Below, one piece after another: positions 6,713 to 16,053 of a stretch of 41,216 nt of DNA. Made by a program: the position numbers and the translations under genes. The stretch is from Clostridia bacterium. Its GTDB lineage: Bacteria; Bacillota; Clostridia; Oscillospirales; CAG-272. Below the pieces are notes generated by a model. That model had not been told where the DNA came from, ran no database searches, and saw nothing but the letters and a program-made list of their open reading frames with translations. The stretch is taken from the NCBI GenBank assembly GCA_017621655.1, contig JAGASS010000006.1, positions 1 to 41,216 on the forward strand, in the 5' to 3' direction. Within the stretch, counting starts at the first letter, position 1, and every line of letters begins with the position of its first letter.

Positions 6713-7501
6713 ATGAAACGCCTTTTTGTTTTTGTACTCTCACTGATCACGGTGCTTGCTCTTGTTGCCTGTGACGAAAAGAAATCTGATAGTGTTATCG
6801 AGGGCGATAAGTATGTCGCGCGTCATTCACATCTTTATCCGTACGGAGCGACATATACCGATTATGATTATTCGGTAGTTATCGACGGTGCGAAGGCGGA
6901 GCTTGTTCAGCTCAGTTATGACAGCGATATGAATGATTCGGGAAGCTATACCGCAACCCAGACAACGAGAATGACGGGAAGTGTCAAGCTTGAAGACGGA
7001 TATTACGTTATCACCGTGAAAAAGCTTTATAATTCCCTGAAAATTGACGGCATCGGCGCGGAAACGCAGAAAAACGCTATGATCCAAAATGCACGCGATG
7101 CTATCGCCGGCATCGACAAGGAAAGCCCCAATTACAAAAATTATGTAGCTCGCTACGAGCTTATAATAGATCTTTATAGCGGCAAAGAGGTCGACGCGAC
7201 TTCGACATCCCTGAGCGAATTTGATTCGGTAGTTTATAAGGTCAAGCTCGACGATAAGCTTGGAAAGATCACCGAAATGGTCATGCTTGCCGACGGAAAG
7301 ACGATGGGCGGATACACGTTTGAGTACGGTGCAAACGGCGTTATGACGCGCTCTACCGAATACGATTACGAAAATGATCTTTGGGAGACCGAATACCGCG
7401 CAAACGGTACTCCCTCCTTCTTCAAGTATACGACCGAAGACGAGGTTTTGAGTTTCGCCTGCGACGAAAGCGGCAAACTGACCGAGATCGCCGAGGACTG
7501 A
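6713..7501 (+). CDS. Lipoprotein of unknown function at the head of the array
   Basis: The start is the ATG at 6713, 8 nt after AGGAG, giving 262 residues; an upstream in-frame ATG near 6650 is rejected because it overlaps the promoter. The signal peptide ends LVAC (Cys20). The mature part is mixed alpha/beta with repeated Tyr/Asp-rich strands (YTDYDYSVVIDGAKAEL) and a C-terminal section with short repeats like GGYTFEYGANGVMTRSTEYD, similar to the strand-turn repeats of RHS/YD-like or MORN-like proteins, but not assignable. It is not an array member. It is separated by only 32 nt from copy 1 with no terminator between them, so both share one transcript. Confidence 0.75.
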   Translation: MKRLFVFVLSLITVLALVACDEKKSDSVIEGDKYVARHSHLYPYGATYTDYDYSVVIDGAKAELVQLSYDSDMNDSGSYTATQTTRMTGSVKLEDGYYVITVKKLYNSLKIDGIGAETQKNAMIQNARDAIAGIDKESPNYKNYVARYELIIDLYSGKEVDATSTSLSEFDSVVYKVKLDDKLGKITEMVMLADGKTMGGYTFEYGANGVMTRSTEYDYENDLWETEYRANGTPSFFKYTTEDEVLSFACDESGKLTEIAED

Positions 7502-7533
7502 AAACGAAACAAAAAATTTTAGGAGAAATACAA

Positions 7534-9213
7534 ATGAAAAAGCTTTTGATTCTGATCCTTGCTCTGTGCATGGTCCTTCCGCTTGCTTCCTGCGGAGGCG
7601 GTGACGGCAAGAAGCCGTCGGGCGGCGGCACGTCCGCAAACGTCAAGGCATGGGCGTTCCACAGCTTTGAAAAAACTATCGTAAACATCGCGCCCAAGGG
7701 CGCTCTTAGTACCGATTATAAGGTATATCTTGCCAAGGGCGAGACAGAGGGCTGTCAGGTCGCGATTTATTCCGATAAGGAAATAAAGAACGTATCTCTC
7801 GCTCTCAAATCGGGCGAGACCGAGCTTATAAAGCCGGCAATGTTCTCGATGAACAAAACTCATAAGATCGTAAAGAAGTATTATACCGACGGACTTATTC
7901 CGTATGGCGGAAGACGTCTTACAATTGAACCGAAGGTGATCCTTCCTTTCATGATAGAGTTTACGACCGATGAAAACACCCCTGCAGGTGATTACGAGTA
8001 CGTTTACGAGCTTAAGGAAAAGAACGGAAACGTCCTTGCTACGTATAACATAACCGTTCACGTATGGGATTTTGAGCTTCCGAAGGAAAAGACCTTCGTA
8101 ACTGCAGTAGGACTTGTAAATGCCTGGATAGCTCACTTCAAGAGCGGAACCTACGAGCAGTGGTATAACACGCTTCTCGATCATAATATGTGCGCATACG
8201 ATCTTCCGTACGATATACTTGACCCGAGAGCAGACGCATATATGTCCGATCCGCGTGTGACTTCCTTTGAGGTACCCGTTCCTACAATCAAATCCGAGGA
8301 TACGAATGGCGATGCTTATATCGATACCTTTGTGATCGACGAGGAGAAGCTTCTTCAGTATTATGAAAAGATAACGAGCAATGATGTTTGGCTGAGCAAG
8401 GCGTACTTCTATCCGTACGACGAGCCGAACACTCCTGCGCGTCTTGAATTCTTGAAGGATATAGAGCGTCAGCTTACCAAGCTCTGCCCCAAGATCGAGA
8501 TAATGGCGCCTTACTATACGAATGTTCAGATGGGTGAAAACAAAGACCAGACGGACTTCATGGCGGAGTTCACAGACCTTTGGTGTCCTAAGCTCTGCCT
8601 TTGGGACGACGAAAGATCCTACGGCGACTTCCTCGATTATACCCCGGGCAAATCCTTCCACGAAAGAATGAACGAGCAGATCGCAAAGGGCGACAGAATG
8701 TGGTCCTACGTCTGTAACGACCCCGACGACCCATACGCTCAGCTCTTTATAGATACTGAAGGCGTCCATCAGCGCCTTATGTTCTGGCAGATGTATCAGA
8801 GAGATATAGACGGCTTCCTCTATTGGGGAACCGATATGTACGGCTTCGTTGAAGGCAACCGTCCTTATGAAAACGGAATAGAAAATCCGACGATGCAGAA
8901 TCCCTGGGAAACTACCAATACCAAGGTCACGAACGGTGACGGTCAGACCATCTACGGTTGCGGCTTCCTCCTCTATCCCGGAGGTCCCATCGGATACGGC
9001 GGGGCGTGTCCTTCGATCCGTGCAAAGATCGTGCGTGACGGCGTAGACGACGTTGAGCTTTTGAACCTTGCGGAAAAGCATCTTGATAAGGATTGGCTCC
9101 TTGCAAAGACAAAGGAAGGCACGCCTACTCTTACCGAGTACTCAAGCGGCGACAAATACGCTTCTCTTCGTATCGAGATCGGTAACGCTCTCGAAGAAGC
9201 ACTCAAAAAATGA
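7534..9213 (+). CDS. Array copy 1: DUF4091/GH123-like lipoprotein
   Basis: Start is the ATG at 7534, 8 nt after AGGAG; a longer frame upstream runs into the previous gene and is rejected. The product has 559 residues and a signal peptide ending LASC (Cys20). An N-terminal beta-sandwich (about 40-190) leads to an alpha/beta-barrel region (about 195-540). Asp296-Glu297 in YPYDEP matches the neighbouring Asp-Glu catalytic pair of GH123 enzymes, which use substrate-assisted catalysis on N-acetylgalactosaminides. GFLLYPG and PSIRAKIVRDGVDDVE match the conserved end of the DUF4091/GH123 catalytic domain. The central insert DTNGDAYIDTF looks like a calcium-binding loop. Substrate is inferred from the family only. 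Copy 1 has the type-A N-terminal half and shares its PYENG insert with copy 9. Confidence 0.82.
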   Translation: MKKLLILILALCMVLPLASCGGGDGKKPSGGGTSANVKAWAFHSFEKTIVNIAPKGALSTDYKVYLAKGETEGCQVAIYSDKEIKNVSLALKSGETELIKPAMFSMNKTHKIVKKYYTDGLIPYGGRRLTIEPKVILPFMIEFTTDENTPAGDYEYVYELKEKNGNVLATYNITVHVWDFELPKEKTFVTAVGLVNAWIAHFKSGTYEQWYNTLLDHNMCAYDLPYDILDPRADAYMSDPRVTSFEVPVPTIKSEDTNGDAYIDTFVIDEEKLLQYYEKITSNDVWLSKAYFYPYDEPNTPARLEFLKDIERQLTKLCPKIEIMAPYYTNVQMGENKDQTDFMAEFTDLWCPKLCLWDDERSYGDFLDYTPGKSFHERMNEQIAKGDRMWSYVCNDPDDPYAQLFIDTEGVHQRLMFWQMYQRDIDGFLYWGTDMYGFVEGNRPYENGIENPTMQNPWETTNTKVTNGDGQTIYGCGFLLYPGGPIGYGGACPSIRAKIVRDGVDDVELLNLAEKHLDKDWLLAKTKEGTPTLTEYSSGDKYASLRIEIGNALEEALKK

Positions 9214-9217
9214 TCCC

Positions 9218-9247
9218 AAAAGGCAATTTCAAAAGAAATTGCCTTTT
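9218..9247 (+). terminator. Terminator after array copy 1
   Basis: AAAAGGCAATTTC, loop AAAA and GAAATTGCCTTTT form a 13-bp perfect stem with A and T flanks. Confidence 0.85.
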
Positions 9248-9289
9248 GTATAATATGAATTGTAAAGATAACAACGGCGAGGTAAAATC

Positions 9290-10924
9290 ATGAAAAAGAT
9301 CATAGCAGTTATTCTTCTTATCTGCACAGTCCTTTCTATATCTTCTTGCGATAGCGGAGACCAAAAGCCGTCAGGCGGAGATAACGGACCTGCAAATCTT
9401 AAGTCGTGGACATTCCACAGCTTTGAAAAAACTGTAGTAAACGCTGCCCCCGACGGCACCTTCAAGACCGACTATAAGGTATACTTGAGTAAGGGCGAGA
9501 CAGAGGGCTGTCAGGTCGCGATTTATTCCGACAAGGAGATAAAGAACGTATCACTTACTCTTAAGTCGGGCGAGACAGAGCTTATCAAGCCGGCAATGTT
9601 CTCAATGAACCGTACGCATAAAATTGCAAGAAAGCAGTATACTGACTCGCTTATCCCGTATTACGGCAAGCGTCTTACCATTGAAGCAAATGTAATCCTT
9701 CCTTTCATGATCGAATTTACGACCGATGAAAATACCCCTGCAGGCGATTACGAGTACGTATACGAGCTTGTAGATAAGGAGAAAAACGTTCTCGCTACAT
9801 ATAATATAACCGTTCACGTGTGGGATTTTGAGCTTCCGAAGGAAAAGACCTTCGCAACCTCCGCAGGACTTCGTTCGGACTATATCGCTCATTTCAACGG
9901 TACGTATAACGAAGCTATCTATTCGGTATGGTACGAGGCGCTTCTCGAGCACAATTTGAGCGCATATTACATTCCCTACGGAATATTTGATGAGCGCGGA
10001 GAAAAATATATGTCCGACCCGCGTGTCACGTCGTTTATGGTCGTGCTCCCGACAGATGAAAACGGCAAGCTGATCGAGGATGAAGTGACTAAGATCCGTG
10101 CCCGACTTAAAGAAAACCCCGAGTGGCTGAAAAAGGCGTTTTTCCTGCCGCTTGACGAGCCGCATAACGAGAAGCAGCTTGCCGAGCTTAAGGAATGGGA
10201 GGAGACGCTTACAAGACTTTGCCCCGAAGTTGAGATAATGGCACCCTATTATACGAATATCCAGGTCGGCGCAGGCAGAGACCAGACCGACGAGATGGAA
10301 GCGTATACAGACCTATGGTGTCCTAAGCTTTGCCTCTGGGATGACGAAAGATCCTACGGAGACTTCCTCAATTATACCCCGAGCAAATCCTTCCATGAAA
10401 GAATGAACGAGCAGATCGCAAAGGGCGACAGAATGTGGTCCTACGTCTGTAACGACCCCGACGACCCCTACGCTCAGCTCTTTGTGGATACCGAAGGCGT
10501 AAATCAGCGCCTTATGTTCTGGCAGATGTATCAGAGAGACATCAAGGGCTTCCTTTACTGGTGCGCTAATTATTACGGTTACACTACAGGCGGCAAAAAA
10601 GTTCCGATCAACCCGTGGAATACCACCAATACCAAGGTTACAAACGGACAGGGAATCACTATCTTCGGCGAGGGCTTCCTCTTCTATCCCGGTTCGGAGA
10701 TCGGCTATGGCGGAGCAGTACCGTCTATCCGCGCAAAGATCGTCCGCGACGGAATTGACGACCTTGAAATGTTCTACCTTGCCGAGAAATATCTCGATAA
10801 GGATTGGATAGTAAACAAGACCAAGGAAGGCACACCTACTCTTACCGAATACGCAAACGGTGATAAGTACGCGTCCCTCCGTATTGAGATTGGTAACGCG
10901 CTTGAAGCGGCAATGAAAAAATAA
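9290..10924 (+). CDS. Array copy 2: DUF4091/GH123-like lipoprotein
   Basis: The 544-residue product has a signal ending ISSC (Cys20) and the candidate catalytic pair Asp289-Glu290 in LPLDEP. Its N-terminal half is type A (KNVSLTLKSGETELIKP), but its central part is the ENPEWLKKAFFLPLDEP type shared only with copy 3. It lacks the calcium-like insert and has a short loop (TTGGKKVPINPW) before the final barrel strand. It starts 42 nt after the copy 1 terminator behind GGCGAGG; no good promoter is visible, only TATAAT at 9249-9254 with a poor -35. An 18-nt gap to copy 3 suggests that copies 2-5 form one transcription unit. Confidence 0.82.
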   Translation: MKKIIAVILLICTVLSISSCDSGDQKPSGGDNGPANLKSWTFHSFEKTVVNAAPDGTFKTDYKVYLSKGETEGCQVAIYSDKEIKNVSLTLKSGETELIKPAMFSMNRTHKIARKQYTDSLIPYYGKRLTIEANVILPFMIEFTTDENTPAGDYEYVYELVDKEKNVLATYNITVHVWDFELPKEKTFATSAGLRSDYIAHFNGTYNEAIYSVWYEALLEHNLSAYYIPYGIFDERGEKYMSDPRVTSFMVVLPTDENGKLIEDEVTKIRARLKENPEWLKKAFFLPLDEPHNEKQLAELKEWEETLTRLCPEVEIMAPYYTNIQVGAGRDQTDEMEAYTDLWCPKLCLWDDERSYGDFLNYTPSKSFHERMNEQIAKGDRMWSYVCNDPDDPYAQLFVDTEGVNQRLMFWQMYQRDIKGFLYWCANYYGYTTGGKKVPINPWNTTNTKVTNGQGITIFGEGFLFYPGSEIGYGGAVPSIRAKIVRDGIDDLEMFYLAEKYLDKDWIVNKTKEGTPTLTEYANGDKYASLRIEIGNALEAAMKK

Positions 10925-10942
10925 AAGTATAAGGAACAGATC

Positions 10943-12583
10943 ATGAAAAAGATAACTTCTGTAATTCTTCTGCTTTGCACCGCGCTTTCTCTTGCTTCCT
11001 GCGGCGGAAGCAATAAGCCGACGGGCGGAGATAATAAACCTGCAAATTTCAAAGCGTGGGCATTTCACAGCTTTGAAAAAACCGTTGTAAACATAGCACC
11101 CAAGGGCGCTCTCAATACCGACTATACGGTATACCTCTGCAAGGGTGAAAGTGAGGGCTGTCAGGTCGCGGTCTATTCCGATAAGGCGATAGAAAATGCG
11201 ACCCTGACGAAGAAGTCGGGCGGTGCGGATAATATCGAAGTATCCGTTTACTCGATGAACCGTACGCATAAGATCGTCAAAAAGTATTATACGGATTCTC
11301 TTATACCGTATAAGGGAAAGGCGATCGACGTTGAAGCGAGGGTCATCCTTCCTTTCATGATCGAGTTCAAGACAAACGAGAACACCGAAGCCGGTGAGTA
11401 TAAGTATGTCTACGAGTTCAAGGACGAAAGCGGAAAGGTCCTTGCTACCTATAATATAACCGTTCACGTATGGGAATTTGAGCTTCCGAAGGAAAAGACC
11501 TTTGCAACGTCAGCAAACATTCGCTCGGATTTTATCGCTCATTTCGGCGTGTATAACGAAGAGACCTACGCGGCTTGGTACGAGATGCTTCTCGATCATA
11601 ATATGAGTGCATACCGTATTCCTTACGGAATATTTGACCCGCGCGGAGAAAAATATATGTCCGACCCGCGCGTTACGTCGTTTATCGTTTCGATCCCAAC
11701 CGATAAAGACAATAATATTCTCGTGGATGAGCTGGCTAAGATCCGTGCTCGGCTTAAAGAAAATCCCGAGTGGCTGAAGAAGGCGTTTTTCCTGCCGCTT
11801 GACGAGCCGCATACGGTGGAGCAGCTCGCTAAGCTTCGCGAGTGGGAAAAGCAGCTCACCGCGCTTTGCCCCGAAATCGAGATAATGGCGCCGTACTATA
11901 CTAATATCCAGATCGGCGAGGGCAGAGACCAGACCGACGATATGGCTGAATATACCGACCTTTGGTGCCCTAAGCTTTGCCTTTGGGACGATGCAGAATC
12001 CTACGGCGAGTTCCTTGATTATACCCCAAGCAAATCGTTCGAGGAAAGAATGAACGAGCAGATCGCAAAGGGCGACAGAATGTGGTCCTACGTCTGTAAC
12101 GACCCCGACGACCCCTACGCTCAGCTCTTTATAGACACTGACGGCGTTAATCAGCGACTCATGTTCTGGCAGATGTATCAGAGAGACGTTGAGGGCTTCC
12201 TCTATTGGGCTGTCAACTATTACGGTTACAAGTCGAATTCCGATTCTGAGGATGACGTAACTCCTTATAATCCTTGGGAAATCTCTAATCCCAATATGAC
12301 TGACGGTGACGGAAGAAGAGTTTACGGTGATGGCTATCTCTTCTATCCCGGAAGCGAGGTAAGAGCAGGCCTTGCATGCTCGTCTATCCGCGCAAAGATC
12401 GTCCGCGACGGTATTGATGACATCGAGCTTTTCTACCTTGCGGAGAAATACCTCGATAAGGATTGGATAGTAAATAAGACCAAGGAAGGCACGCCTACAC
12501 TTACTTCATATTCGACGAGCGATAAGTTCGCAGCTCTCCGTATCGAGATCGGAAACGCTCTTGAAGAGGCAATGAAAAAGTAA
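10943..12583 (+). CDS. Array copy 3: DUF4091/GH123-like lipoprotein
   Basis: A 546-residue lipoprotein (LASC, Cys20). It has the type-B N-terminal half (ENATLTKKSGGADNIEVSV and KTNENTEAGEYKYVYEF) joined to the same central type as copy 2, with Asp287-Glu288 in LPLDEP. The C-terminal loop is its own (SNSDSEDDVTPYNPW), acidic, and followed by VRAGLACSSIRAKIV, where the usual Pro before SIR is Ser. An 87-nt tract at 12044-12130 is identical to 10397-10483 of copy 2. It lies inside the copy 2-5 operon, with 18-nt gaps on both sides and GGAACAGATC before the ATG. Confidence 0.82.
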   Translation: MKKITSVILLLCTALSLASCGGSNKPTGGDNKPANFKAWAFHSFEKTVVNIAPKGALNTDYTVYLCKGESEGCQVAVYSDKAIENATLTKKSGGADNIEVSVYSMNRTHKIVKKYYTDSLIPYKGKAIDVEARVILPFMIEFKTNENTEAGEYKYVYEFKDESGKVLATYNITVHVWEFELPKEKTFATSANIRSDFIAHFGVYNEETYAAWYEMLLDHNMSAYRIPYGIFDPRGEKYMSDPRVTSFIVSIPTDKDNNILVDELAKIRARLKENPEWLKKAFFLPLDEPHTVEQLAKLREWEKQLTALCPEIEIMAPYYTNIQIGEGRDQTDDMAEYTDLWCPKLCLWDDAESYGEFLDYTPSKSFEERMNEQIAKGDRMWSYVCNDPDDPYAQLFIDTDGVNQRLMFWQMYQRDVEGFLYWAVNYYGYKSNSDSEDDVTPYNPWEISNPNMTDGDGRRVYGDGYLFYPGSEVRAGLACSSIRAKIVRDGIDDIELFYLAEKYLDKDWIVNKTKEGTPTLTSYSTSDKFAALRIEIGNALEEAMKK

Positions 12584-12601
12584 AAAACGGAGTATGAGAT
12601 C

Positions 12602-14248
12602 ATGAAAAGAATAATCTCAGCGATCCTTATGCTTTGCACGTTGATTTTCCTTGCTTTCTGCGGAGGCGGCGAGGATAAGAAGACGGGCAAAGACGATAAG
12701 CCGGCAAACATAATGGCGTGGGCATTCCATAGCTTCGAAAAAACGGTGGCAAACGTTAAGCCGAGAGGCAATGACTTCTCAACCGATTATACCGTATATC
12801 TGTCTAAAGGCGAGACCGAGGGCTGTCAGGTTGCAATTTATTCCGATAAGAAGATAGAAAACGCGACACTGACGAAGAAATCGGGCGGTGCGGACAATAT
12901 CGAAGTATCGGTCTTTTCAATGAATATCACGCACAGCGTCAGCAAATATCAATATACCGATTCACTTATTCCGTATAGCGGAAAGGCGCTTACTCTTGAA
13001 GCGAAAACGATCCTTCCGTTCATGATAGAGTTCAAGACAAACGAGAACACCGAAGCAGGTGAACACAATTACGTCTTTGAATTCAAGGACGGAGATGGAA
13101 AGGTCCTTGCTACCTATAACGTGACCGTTCACGTCTGGGACTTTGAGCTTCCGAATGAAAAGACCTTTGTAACCGCCTTTGGACTTGGTAAGCATTGGAT
13201 CGCTTATCAGGGTATTTATAACGAGGAGATCCATGCAGAATGGTACGATATTATGCTCGAACATAATATGTGCGCTTACGAAATCCCATACGATATACTT
13301 GACGAAAGAGCAAATGATTACATGTCAAATCCCCGCGTAACCTCTTTCATGGTTCCCATTCCTAAAAACGAGGATGGAAGTATAGACGAAGCAAAGCTGA
13401 TAGCTACTTATAATAAGCTTTTGACAAACGACGTATGGCTGAGCAAGGCATATTTCTATCCTCTCGACGAGCCGAAGAACGTAAAAGAGCTTGCAGCACT
13501 TAAAGAGTGGGAAAAAAAGCTTACCGCGCTTTGCCCCAAAATTGAGATAATGGCGCCCTATTATACGAACATCCAGCTCGGCGAGGGCAGAGACCAGACC
13601 GACGAAATGGCGGAATATACCGATCTCTGGTGTCCGAAGCTTTGCCTTTGGGATGATGTAAAATCCTACGGTGGGTTCCTCAATTATACGCCAAGCAAAA
13701 GCTTTGCCGAAAGAATGGCTGAGCAGCAAGCGAAGGGTGACAGAATGTGGACCTACGTCTGTAACGACCCCGACGACCCCTATGCACAGATGTTTATTGA
13801 TACCGAGGGCGTAGTTCAGCGCCTCATGTTCTGGCAGGTATATCAAAGAGACATAGAGGGCTTCCTTTACTGGAGCGTAAACTCTTACGGCTATAAGGAA
13901 GGCAACGCATTTATGCAAAACGCAACCCCGCAAAATCCTTGGGAAACGACGAACACCAAGGTTACAACCGCCGACGGCAAAACGATATTCGGCTGCGGAT
14001 TCCTATTCTATCCCGGAAGAGAAGTAAGGGCAGGGCTGGTAGTTCCGTCGATCCGCGCAAAGATCGTTCGCGACGGCGTTGACGATATAGAAATGTTCTA
14101 CCTTGCGGAAAAGTATCTCGATAAGGGCTGGATAGTCGAAAAGACAAAAGAGGGCACTCCTTCGCTTACCGAATACGCAGACGGAGACAAATACGTGTCT
14201 CTCCGTATCGAGATCGGTAACGCGCTTGAAGAGGCGATGAGAAAGTAA
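12602..14248 (+). CDS. Array copy 4: DUF4091/GH123-like lipoprotein
   Basis: A 548-residue lipoprotein with an atypical lipobox, LAFC (Cys20); the Phe before Cys is unusual, and processing may be weaker. The N-terminal half is type B with the extra segment KPRGNDFSTDY shared with copies 7 and 11. The centre is the shorter NEDGSIDEAKL type, with Asp289-Glu290 in YPLDEP. The final loops (NATPQNPW, VRAGLVVPSIR) match copies 7 and 11. WAMAEQQAKGD-type wording replaces the NEQIAKGD of copies 1-3. It sits third in the copy 2-5 operon. Confidence 0.82.
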   Translation: MKRIISAILMLCTLIFLAFCGGGEDKKTGKDDKPANIMAWAFHSFEKTVANVKPRGNDFSTDYTVYLSKGETEGCQVAIYSDKKIENATLTKKSGGADNIEVSVFSMNITHSVSKYQYTDSLIPYSGKALTLEAKTILPFMIEFKTNENTEAGEHNYVFEFKDGDGKVLATYNVTVHVWDFELPNEKTFVTAFGLGKHWIAYQGIYNEEIHAEWYDIMLEHNMCAYEIPYDILDERANDYMSNPRVTSFMVPIPKNEDGSIDEAKLIATYNKLLTNDVWLSKAYFYPLDEPKNVKELAALKEWEKKLTALCPKIEIMAPYYTNIQLGEGRDQTDEMAEYTDLWCPKLCLWDDVKSYGGFLNYTPSKSFAERMAEQQAKGDRMWTYVCNDPDDPYAQMFIDTEGVVQRLMFWQVYQRDIEGFLYWSVNSYGYKEGNAFMQNATPQNPWETTNTKVTTADGKTIFGCGFLFYPGREVRAGLVVPSIRAKIVRDGVDDIEMFYLAEKYLDKGWIVEKTKEGTPSLTEYADGDKYVSLRIEIGNALEEAMRK

Positions 14249-14266
14249 AAAACAGAGGGCGAGATC

Positions 14267-15928
14267 ATGAAAAAGATAATTTCAGTAATTCTTTTGGCTT
14301 GCACAGTATTATCCCTTATCTCCTGCGGCGGAAATGAAAAGAAGCCGTCGTCGGGCGGCGTCGTTGAAAAGCCGGCAAATATCAAAGCATGGGCATTCCA
14401 TAGCTATGAAAAAACTATAGTTAACTCAAGACCTCAGCTAAGCAACCCAACTACCGACTATACGGTTTACCTAAGTAAGGGCGAGACCGAGGGCTGTCAG
14501 GTCGCGATCTATTCAGAGAAGGAGTTTAAGAACGTATCGCTCAAGCTCGTCTCGGGAGAGACTGAGCTTGTCAAGCCGAGTATGTACGCAATGTTCCGCA
14601 CGCATAACATCGAGGGAAGACAGTATACCGACGGGCTTATCCCGTATTACGGAAGAAAGCTTACGCTTAACAGAAGGGTGACGCTTCCTTTTATGCTCGA
14701 ATATACGACGGACGAAAATACCCCGGCAGGCGACTATAAATACGTATACGAGCTTATAGACAAAGACGGAAACGTCCTTGCGACCTATAACATAACCGTA
14801 CACGTATGGGATTTTGCGCTTCCCAAGGATAAGACGTTTGCCACTGCGGCAGGTGTGAATTACGCCTTTTTCTCAAAGTACGTGGGATCGGCAGAAGAGT
14901 TCTACGACGAATGGTACGAGATGATGGTCGAGCATAATATATGCTCGTACGACGTGCCGTTCGGAATACTTGACCCGAGAGCTGACCAATATATGTCAGA
15001 CCCGCGCGTTACCGCGTTTCGAGTTCCGCTTTCCGAAAACGGGGTCGATGATATCAATAATATAGACGAGGAAAAGCTTCTATCAATGTATAAAAAGCTG
15101 AAGAGCAATCCCGTCTGGCTCGAAAAGGCATATTTCTATCCTCTTGACGAGCCGCATACGGTGGATCAGCTTGCCCAGCTTAAGGAATGGGAAAAGAAGC
15201 TTACGTCCCTCTGCCCCGAGATCGAGATAGTAGCACCGATCTATACGAATATTCAGGTCGGAGAGGGAAGAGATCAGACCGACGAGATGGAAGCATATAC
15301 CGATCTTTGGTGTCCGAAGCTCTGCCTCTGGGATGATGAAAAATCCTATGGAGAGTTCCTCGATTATACTCCGAGCAAATCCTTCCATGAAAGAATGAAC
15401 GAGCAGATCGCAAAGGGCGACAGAATGTGGTCCTACGTCTGCAACGACCCCGACGATCCCTATGCACAGCTCTTTATAGATACCGAGGGCGTTCATCAGC
15501 GCCTTCTGTTCTGGCAGATGTATCAGAGAGATATAGACGGTTTCCTCTATTGGGGAACGAACTATTACGGAGTTGATATAAACTCAGATACCAACGGCGT
15601 CGCGGCTTTGCAAAATGCGTGGGATACGGTCAAAACCAAGGCAACGAACGGAGACGGTGAGATCATCTACGGCTGCGGCTTCCTCTTCTATCCCGGAAGA
15701 GACGTCGGAGTCGGCGGTTACGTTCCGTCAATAAGAGCAAAGATAATCCGTGACGGCGTTGATGACGTTGAGCTTTTCTATCTTGCCGAAAAGTATCTCG
15801 ATAAGGATTGGCTCCTTGCAAAGACAAAGGAAGGCACGCCTACTCTTACTTCATACTCGTCAGGCGATGAATTCGCGGCTCTTCGCATCGAGATCGGTAA
15901 CGCTCTTGAAGAAGCAATGAAAAAGTAA
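14267..15928 (+). CDS. Array copy 5: DUF4091/GH123-like lipoprotein
   Basis: A 553-residue lipoprotein (LISC, Cys20) and the most diverged member of the first half. The N-terminal half is type A but with changed residues (VNSRPQLSNPTTDY, MYAMFRTHNIEG). The central insert ENGVDDINNIDEEKL is unique; Asp294-Glu295 sits in YPLDEP. It reads VAPIYTN where nearly all others have MAPYYTN, close to the expected active site, so the sugar pocket may differ. The last loop (DINSDTNGVAALQNAW) has no close match among the other copies. It closes the copy 2-5 operon and is followed by a terminator. Confidence 0.82.
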   Translation: MKKIISVILLACTVLSLISCGGNEKKPSSGGVVEKPANIKAWAFHSYEKTIVNSRPQLSNPTTDYTVYLSKGETEGCQVAIYSEKEFKNVSLKLVSGETELVKPSMYAMFRTHNIEGRQYTDGLIPYYGRKLTLNRRVTLPFMLEYTTDENTPAGDYKYVYELIDKDGNVLATYNITVHVWDFALPKDKTFATAAGVNYAFFSKYVGSAEEFYDEWYEMMVEHNICSYDVPFGILDPRADQYMSDPRVTAFRVPLSENGVDDINNIDEEKLLSMYKKLKSNPVWLEKAYFYPLDEPHTVDQLAQLKEWEKKLTSLCPEIEIVAPIYTNIQVGEGRDQTDEMEAYTDLWCPKLCLWDDEKSYGEFLDYTPSKSFHERMNEQIAKGDRMWSYVCNDPDDPYAQLFIDTEGVHQRLLFWQMYQRDIDGFLYWGTNYYGVDINSDTNGVAALQNAWDTVKTKATNGDGEIIYGCGFLFYPGRDVGVGGYVPSIRAKIIRDGVDDVELFYLAEKYLDKDWLLAKTKEGTPTLTSYSSGDEFAALRIEIGNALEEAMKK

Positions 15929-15932
15929 TATT

Positions 15933-15964
15933 AAAAAAGGCAATCTTGCGGGATTGCCTTTTTT
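15933..15964 (+). terminator. Terminator after array copy 5
   Basis: AAAAAAGGCAATC, loop TTGCGG and GATTGCCTTTTTT form a stem ending in a T run; it closes the copy 2-5 operon. Confidence 0.85.
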
Positions 15965-15993
15965 GAACTCAAAAAATATTTACAAATTTGGTG

Positions 15994-16022
15994 TTGACAA
16001 AATTCGATTTGATGGATAAAAT
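15994..16022 (+). promoter_or_regulatory. Sigma-A promoter of array copy 6
   Basis: TTGACA (15994-15999), a 17-nt spacer and TAAAAT (16017-16022); the start codon follows 31 nt after the -10 box. Confidence 0.85.
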
Positions 16023-16053
16023 TGATACAAAGAAATTATTTTGAGGTGCACTT

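Noticed and set aside
7381..7533. N-terminal extension of array copy 1
   Set aside because: It overlaps the preceding lipoprotein gene in another frame and hides the signal peptide; all other copies put the lipobox Cys at residue 20.
9227..9254. Promoter TTTCAA-16-TATAAT before array copy 2
   Set aside because: The -35 is poor and lies inside the terminator hairpin; kept only as a remark.
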